From contig JASIGS010000259.1 in NCBI GenBank assembly GCA_030052355.1, positions 1 to 9,287 on the forward strand: a stretch of 9,287 nucleotides of DNA, given 5' to 3'. Below the pieces are notes generated by a model. The model did not search any database. It was not told where the DNA came from and worked only from the letters and a program-made list of their open reading frames with translations. Of this stretch, positions 6,103 through 9,287 are shown one piece after another. How positions within the stretch are numbered: the stretch's first letter is position 1; each line of letters starts with the position of its first letter. This DNA is from Streptosporangiaceae bacterium. Its GTDB lineage: Bacteria; Actinomycetota; Actinomycetes; Streptosporangiales; Streptosporangiaceae. Both the position numbers and the translations under genes were made by a program.

Positions 6103-6974
6103 GTACCGTAACCGCCGCCCGCGGACCGCAGGGCATCCGGGTGCCGACGCCCGCGGTCGATCCGGCCACCGCCGTTGCCCGCGCGCGCCCGCACGTCAGC
6201 CTGGGCGAGACCGTCAGCCAGACGTTCTCGATGGCCTGGCGGGCGCTGAAGAAGATGCGCCGCAACCCCGAGCAGTTCTTCGACGTCACCCTGCAGCCGC
6301 TGCTGTTCACGGCCATGTTCGCCTACATCTTCGGCGGCGCCATCACCCACATCGGGGGGGAGGCAGGCGTCAAGAGCTATCTGCCGCTGCTGATCCCCGG
6401 TATCGTCGCCCAGACCGTGCTGACCACCTGCATGTCGACCGGAGCACAGCTCCGCGAGGATATGGAGAAGGGCGTCTTCGATCGCTTCAAGGCGCTGCCG
6501 ATCGCCCGGATCGCACCGCTGGCCGGTCCGATGATCGCCGACCTGGTGCGCTACGTCATCGCCGCCGGGCTGACCTTCGGCACGGGCTTCGTCATCGGCT
6601 ACCGGCCCGGCGGCGGCGTGCTGGGCGTGCTGGGCGCGATCGTGCTGGCGATCTTCACCGGCTGGTCACTCGCGTGGATCTTCACCTTCATCGGGACCAT
6701 CGCCCGTAACGCCCGCAGCGTGCAGGGGATCTCCATGCTGATCCTGTTTCCGCTGACGTTCCTGTCCAACGCGTTCGTGCCGGTTAACACGCTGCCCGCG
6801 GCTCTGGCGGACTTCGTCAAGGTCAACCCCGTCTCGCACCTGGTGTCGGCCTCCCGCGACCTCGCCAATCAGGGCGTCATCACTAGCGAGGTCGGCTGGA
6901 CCCTGCTGGCAGGCCTGCTGGTGATCGTGATCTTCGCGCCACTGTCGGTGTACAGCTACAAGCGGCACATGTAG
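6099..6974 (+). CDS. DrrB-like ABC-2 exporter permease
   Basis: This is the membrane subunit of the exporter formed with the upstream DrrA-like ATPase; 291 aa, normal for ABC-2 permeases. A cytoplasmic N-terminus of about 55 residues, partly Pro/Ala-rich, leads through an amphipathic stretch (ETVSQTFSMAWRALKKMRRN, 37-56) into six predicted membrane segments: about 61-82, 94-113, 143-167, 173-198, 210-228 and 266-286. The loop DMEKGVFDRFKALPIAR (121-137) after the second segment is the usual coupling region of this family. The C-terminus is short and basic (YKRHM). The start overlaps the ATPase stop by ATGA and has a GGAGG site, so the two are one operon. Two ATPase-permease pairs would make the working exporter by family precedent. 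The gene ends only 12 bp from the convergent regulator gene, with no obvious terminator between them. Confidence 0.93.
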   Translation: MSTVTAARGPQGIRVPTPAVDPATAVARARPHVSLGETVSQTFSMAWRALKKMRRNPEQFFDVTLQPLLFTAMFAYIFGGAITHIGGEAGVKSYLPLLIPGIVAQTVLTTCMSTGAQLREDMEKGVFDRFKALPIARIAPLAGPMIADLVRYVIAAGLTFGTGFVIGYRPGGGVLGVLGAIVLAIFTGWSLAWIFTFIGTIARNARSVQGISMLILFPLTFLSNAFVPVNTLPAALADFVKVNPVSHLVSASRDLANQGVITSEVGWTLLAGLLVIVIFAPLSVYSYKRHM

Positions 6975-6986
6975 CGGCCGCGACAC

Positions 6987-9287
6987 TCAGTCGGGAAGCT
7001 GCTCGACCGCCCGGCGGGCCTCGTCTAGGAGGTCCGCCGGGCGGCGCGCCGCGTACTCGGCCCGGAACTCGGCGATCCGGCCAGGAGCCGCTTGCTCGGC
7101 GGCGGGCGCGATCCGCTCCCAGAACATCGTCGGCACCGCCCGGTTGTAGGCGAATCGGTCGGCAAGGACGAGCAACCGGATCGCGTCATCGGCTGGCCCG
7201 GAGCCGCGCAGCAGGCTCCACGTTCCGACCGCGAACAGCACGAGCCCAGCGACCGGATAGTCGGCAGGTGCGTCGGGGAGCAGTCGCAGCGTGTCCGCGC
7301 GGCAGGCGCGGAACAGCGCCGCCCCGTCCGCCTCGTCGGTCCCGGTCGCGTAGTGCGCGTAGGCAGCCAGCGTCATCGACGCACCGAAGAGCGCCCACGG
7401 CTCAAGACCGGTCTGGGGGACGCCGGGAAACACAATGTCCCGTATCCGGGCCATGTAGTCGCGGTAGCGGGCCAGCCCTTCGGCGTAGTCGCCGCGCGCC
7501 AGCGTCACCTCGGCACGGCAGACGGCCCCGAACACCGTCGCGCCGAAGCCGGTCCCGCCGACGTCGATCCGCTCCATGCGGTCGAGCTCATCCTCCGCGT
7601 CCGCCAGCCGTCCCTCGGCTATCGCGCACGACGCCAGCAGCGAGCGCAGCTGCATCTCGTCGTCACCGGCGCCGAGCCGCTGCATGACGGGCAGCGCAGC
7701 GCGGGCGTGCTCGACCGCCGCGGCACGATCGCCCACCTGCATGCTGAGCGACGCCAGCGCGTGCCGCGGCATCGCCATCGACCACGGCCCGTCGTCGTCG
7801 CCGACAAGTTCCAGGGCGTGCTGCGCGTCCGCAATGGCGCCGACCGGGTCTCCTGCGTTCTCACGCATGTTGCTGAGCCAGAGACACGCGGCGATCGCCG
7901 TGTCGCGCTCGGCGTCGCGGGCAAGGTACTCCAGGCGTCCGAGGAACGCGTCTGGATCGGCCAGGTCTGCGGCCAGCATGACCGCGGCCATCCCGGAGAC
8001 CCGCAGGGCGCGGCCGACGCCAGGATCCAGGCGCCGCAGCACCGCCTGCAGCTCGGCGAACCGCTCGCTGCCACCGATCACGCTGTTGGTGAGCAAGACC
8101 CCTATGGCCCCGCAGGTCACGTCTTGCAACTCCGGCGGCGGCTGCCAGTCGCCGATCGCGTCGGTGACCGCCTCGGCGAGCGCGAGCAGCCGGATGTGCT
8201 CACCGCGAATCGTCCAGAACATCCCGAGCGTGGCCAGCAGTCGAACGATCGTGGCGCGGTCGCCGTCCGCGATCGCCGCACGCAGCTCGTCGGCCAGATT
8301 GGTCTCCTCGGCAGCCAGCGCGTCGATGGCCGCGAACTGATCACGCCCGGTCAGGCCGCCGCCGTGGGCACCGGCGTAGTCGACCGCCCAGCGACGCACG
8401 GCGGTGGCTGCCTCCTGGTCTTCGCCAGCGTCGACGAGTTGCATCCGGCCGAATTCGCGCACCGTCTCGAGCATTCGGTAGCGCACGCCCGTCTCGGTCT
8501 CCCGGACGCTGAGCAGCGACTGGCCGACAAGGCCCTGAACCGCGACAACCGCGTCCGTTCCGAGCACCGCCTCCGCCGCCGCCAGCGTGAACCCGTCGTT
8601 GAACAGCGAGAGCCGCCGGAGGGCTCGCCGCTCGGTGGCACTGAGCAGGTTCCACGACCAGTCGATGACCGCGAGCAGCGTCTGGTGCCGGTCGGGCGCG
8701 CTGCGGTCACCGCCACGCAGCAGCGCGAACCGGTTCTCCAGCCGCCGGTCGATCTCGTCCACTGACATCGCACGAACCTGGACCGCCGCGAGCTCGATCG
8801 CGAGCGGGAGGCCGTCGAGGCGGCTGACGATGCTCGTGACGGCGGGCTCGCTGAGCCGCACGTTCGGCCGCGCCGCAATGGCACGCTCACGGAATAGCTC
8901 CGCGGCGTCCGACGCCTTGAGCTCGCCCAGCAAGTAGACGCGCTCGGCCGCGATCTCGAGCGGCGCGCGGCTCGTCGTCAGCACGTGCAGGTCCGACGTG
9001 GTGGCGACCAGGAAGGCAACCAGGTCGGCGACCGCTCCGATGAGATGCTCGCAGTTGTCCAGCACGAGCAGGGCCGGTGCCTGCGCGAGGCGCTGCGCGA
9101 TGCGCCCGCGAATGTCAGCCCGCTGTTCGGCAGTAAGCGCCCGGCGGCTCTGTATCGAGTCCCGGACGCCGAGCACCGACCCGACCTCGCCGATCACGTC
9201 GTCTGCCGCGGCAACCCCAGCCAGCTCGACGACGTGCACGACCGGCACCGCCGCGTCGCGCGCGATGGCCTGGGCAAGCCGCGTCTT
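6987..9287 (-). CDS. AfsR/SARP-like regulator, NTPase and helical-repeat part (5' partial)
   Basis: This is a large signal-transduction ATPase of the STAND class as found in AfsR/SARP-type transcriptional activators. The frame is open to the right edge, giving 766 visible residues; the N-terminus lies outside. The first visible residues, KTRLAQAIARD, are the end of a Walker A motif (GxGGxGKTRLA in relatives), so the edge cuts the P-loop. Then follow Walker B LVLDNCEH (about 74-81), the sensor TTSR (about 104-107) and GLPLAIEL (about 159-166). Next comes a winged-helix region with RHQTLLAVIDWSWNLLS and RRLSLFNDGFTLAAAEAVL, and from about residue 290 a long alpha-helical, TPR-like region (for example AIADAQHALELVGDDD). 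No LuxR-type helix-turn-helix is present at the C-terminus, so any DNA-binding domain (BTAD/OmpR-type, as in AfsR) must be N-terminal. The GTG at 9248 is not the real start, because the P-loop lies upstream of it. It is convergent to the exporter operon, which may or may not be its target. Confidence 0.88.
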   Translation of the reverse strand, partial: KTRLAQAIARDAAVPVVHVVELAGVAAADDVIGEVGSVLGVRDSIQSRRALTAEQRADIRGRIAQRLAQAPALLVLDNCEHLIGAVADLVAFLVATTSDLHVLTTSRAPLEIAAERVYLLGELKASDAAELFRERAIAARPNVRLSEPAVTSIVSRLDGLPLAIELAAVQVRAMSVDEIDRRLENRFALLRGGDRSAPDRHQTLLAVIDWSWNLLSATERRALRRLSLFNDGFTLAAAEAVLGTDAVVAVQGLVGQSLLSVRETETGVRYRMLETVREFGRMQLVDAGEDQEAATAVRRWAVDYAGAHGGGLTGRDQFAAIDALAAEETNLADELRAAIADGDRATIVRLLATLGMFWTIRGEHIRLLALAEAVTDAIGDWQPPPELQDVTCGAIGVLLTNSVIGGSERFAELQAVLRRLDPGVGRALRVSGMAAVMLAADLADPDAFLGRLEYLARDAERDTAIAACLWLSNMRENAGDPVGAIADAQHALELVGDDDGPWSMAMPRHALASLSMQVGDRAAAVEHARAALPVMQRLGAGDDEMQLRSLLASCAIAEGRLADAEDELDRMERIDVGGTGFGATVFGAVCRAEVTLARGDYAEGLARYRDYMARIRDIVFPGVPQTGLEPWALFGASMTLAAYAHYATGTDEADGAALFRACRADTLRLLPDAPADYPVAGLVLFAVGTWSLLRGSGPADDAIRLLVLADRFAYNRAVPTMFWERIAPAAEQAAPGRIAEFRAEYAARRPADLLDEARRAVEQLPD

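Noticed and set aside
6974..6981. GCGGCCGC palindrome between the convergent genes, considered as a bidirectional terminator
   Set aside because: An 8-bp palindrome with no loop and no T-run is not a terminator. It is a chance GC palindrome overlapping the permease stop codon.
7092..8765. 557-codon open frame on the plus strand inside the regulator gene
   Set aside because: It lies entirely antisense to a protein with clear STAND/AfsR motifs. Its translation is rich in Arg, Gln, His and Val with no recognisable motif, as expected from the complement of high-GC coding DNA.

Overview
The window is about 70% GC, with Arg/Ala/Pro-rich reading in the wrong frames, GTG starts, 4-bp start/stop overlaps and strong GGAGG-type ribosome binding sites. 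Together with the protein families present (LutA/LutB of actinobacterial type, a cytoplasmic GH78 rhamnosidase, a DrrA/DrrB exporter and a large AfsR-like ATPase regulator), this points to a chromosomal segment of a high-GC actinomycete. I cannot name the genus. No mobile element, tRNA, rRNA or CRISPR array was seen.

Layout. On the minus strand at the left are two genes of a lactate-oxidation operon, lutA (2101-1358) then lutB (1361 to beyond position 1). Start and stop overlap by 4 bp; the lutB 3' end, and presumably lutC, lie outside the window. lutB has no stop inside the window, so its full frame was read by hand from 1361 down to base 3. A 143-bp divergent intergenic region (2102-2244) separates lutA from a plus-strand alpha-L-rhamnosidase gene of family GH78 (2245-4965). 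After a 144-bp gap comes a plus-strand two-gene ABC exporter operon: a DrrA-like ATPase (5110-6102) and a DrrB-like permease (6099-6974), overlapping by ATGA. Only 12 bp after the permease, a minus-strand gene ends (6987) that runs off the right edge. It encodes the NTPase and helical C-terminal part of a large AfsR/SARP-like regulator, and the window edge cuts it exactly inside its Walker A motif.

How they may work together. Rhamnosidase releases L-rhamnose. The phosphorylated rhamnose pathway yields L-lactaldehyde and hence L-lactate, which is the substrate of LutABC. The divergent lut/rhamnosidase pair therefore looks like a coherent carbon-use locus with a shared control region (inference). 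The exporter and the AfsR-like regulator look like a separate unit, more typical of specialised metabolism or drug resistance. Its substrate cannot be read from the sequence.

No clearly novel system was found. The most interesting points are the lut-rhamnosidase pairing, overlapping candidate promoter elements and palindromes in the two control regions, the Gln in place of the switch His in the exporter ATPase, and the convergent, nearly abutting 3' ends of the exporter and the regulator.
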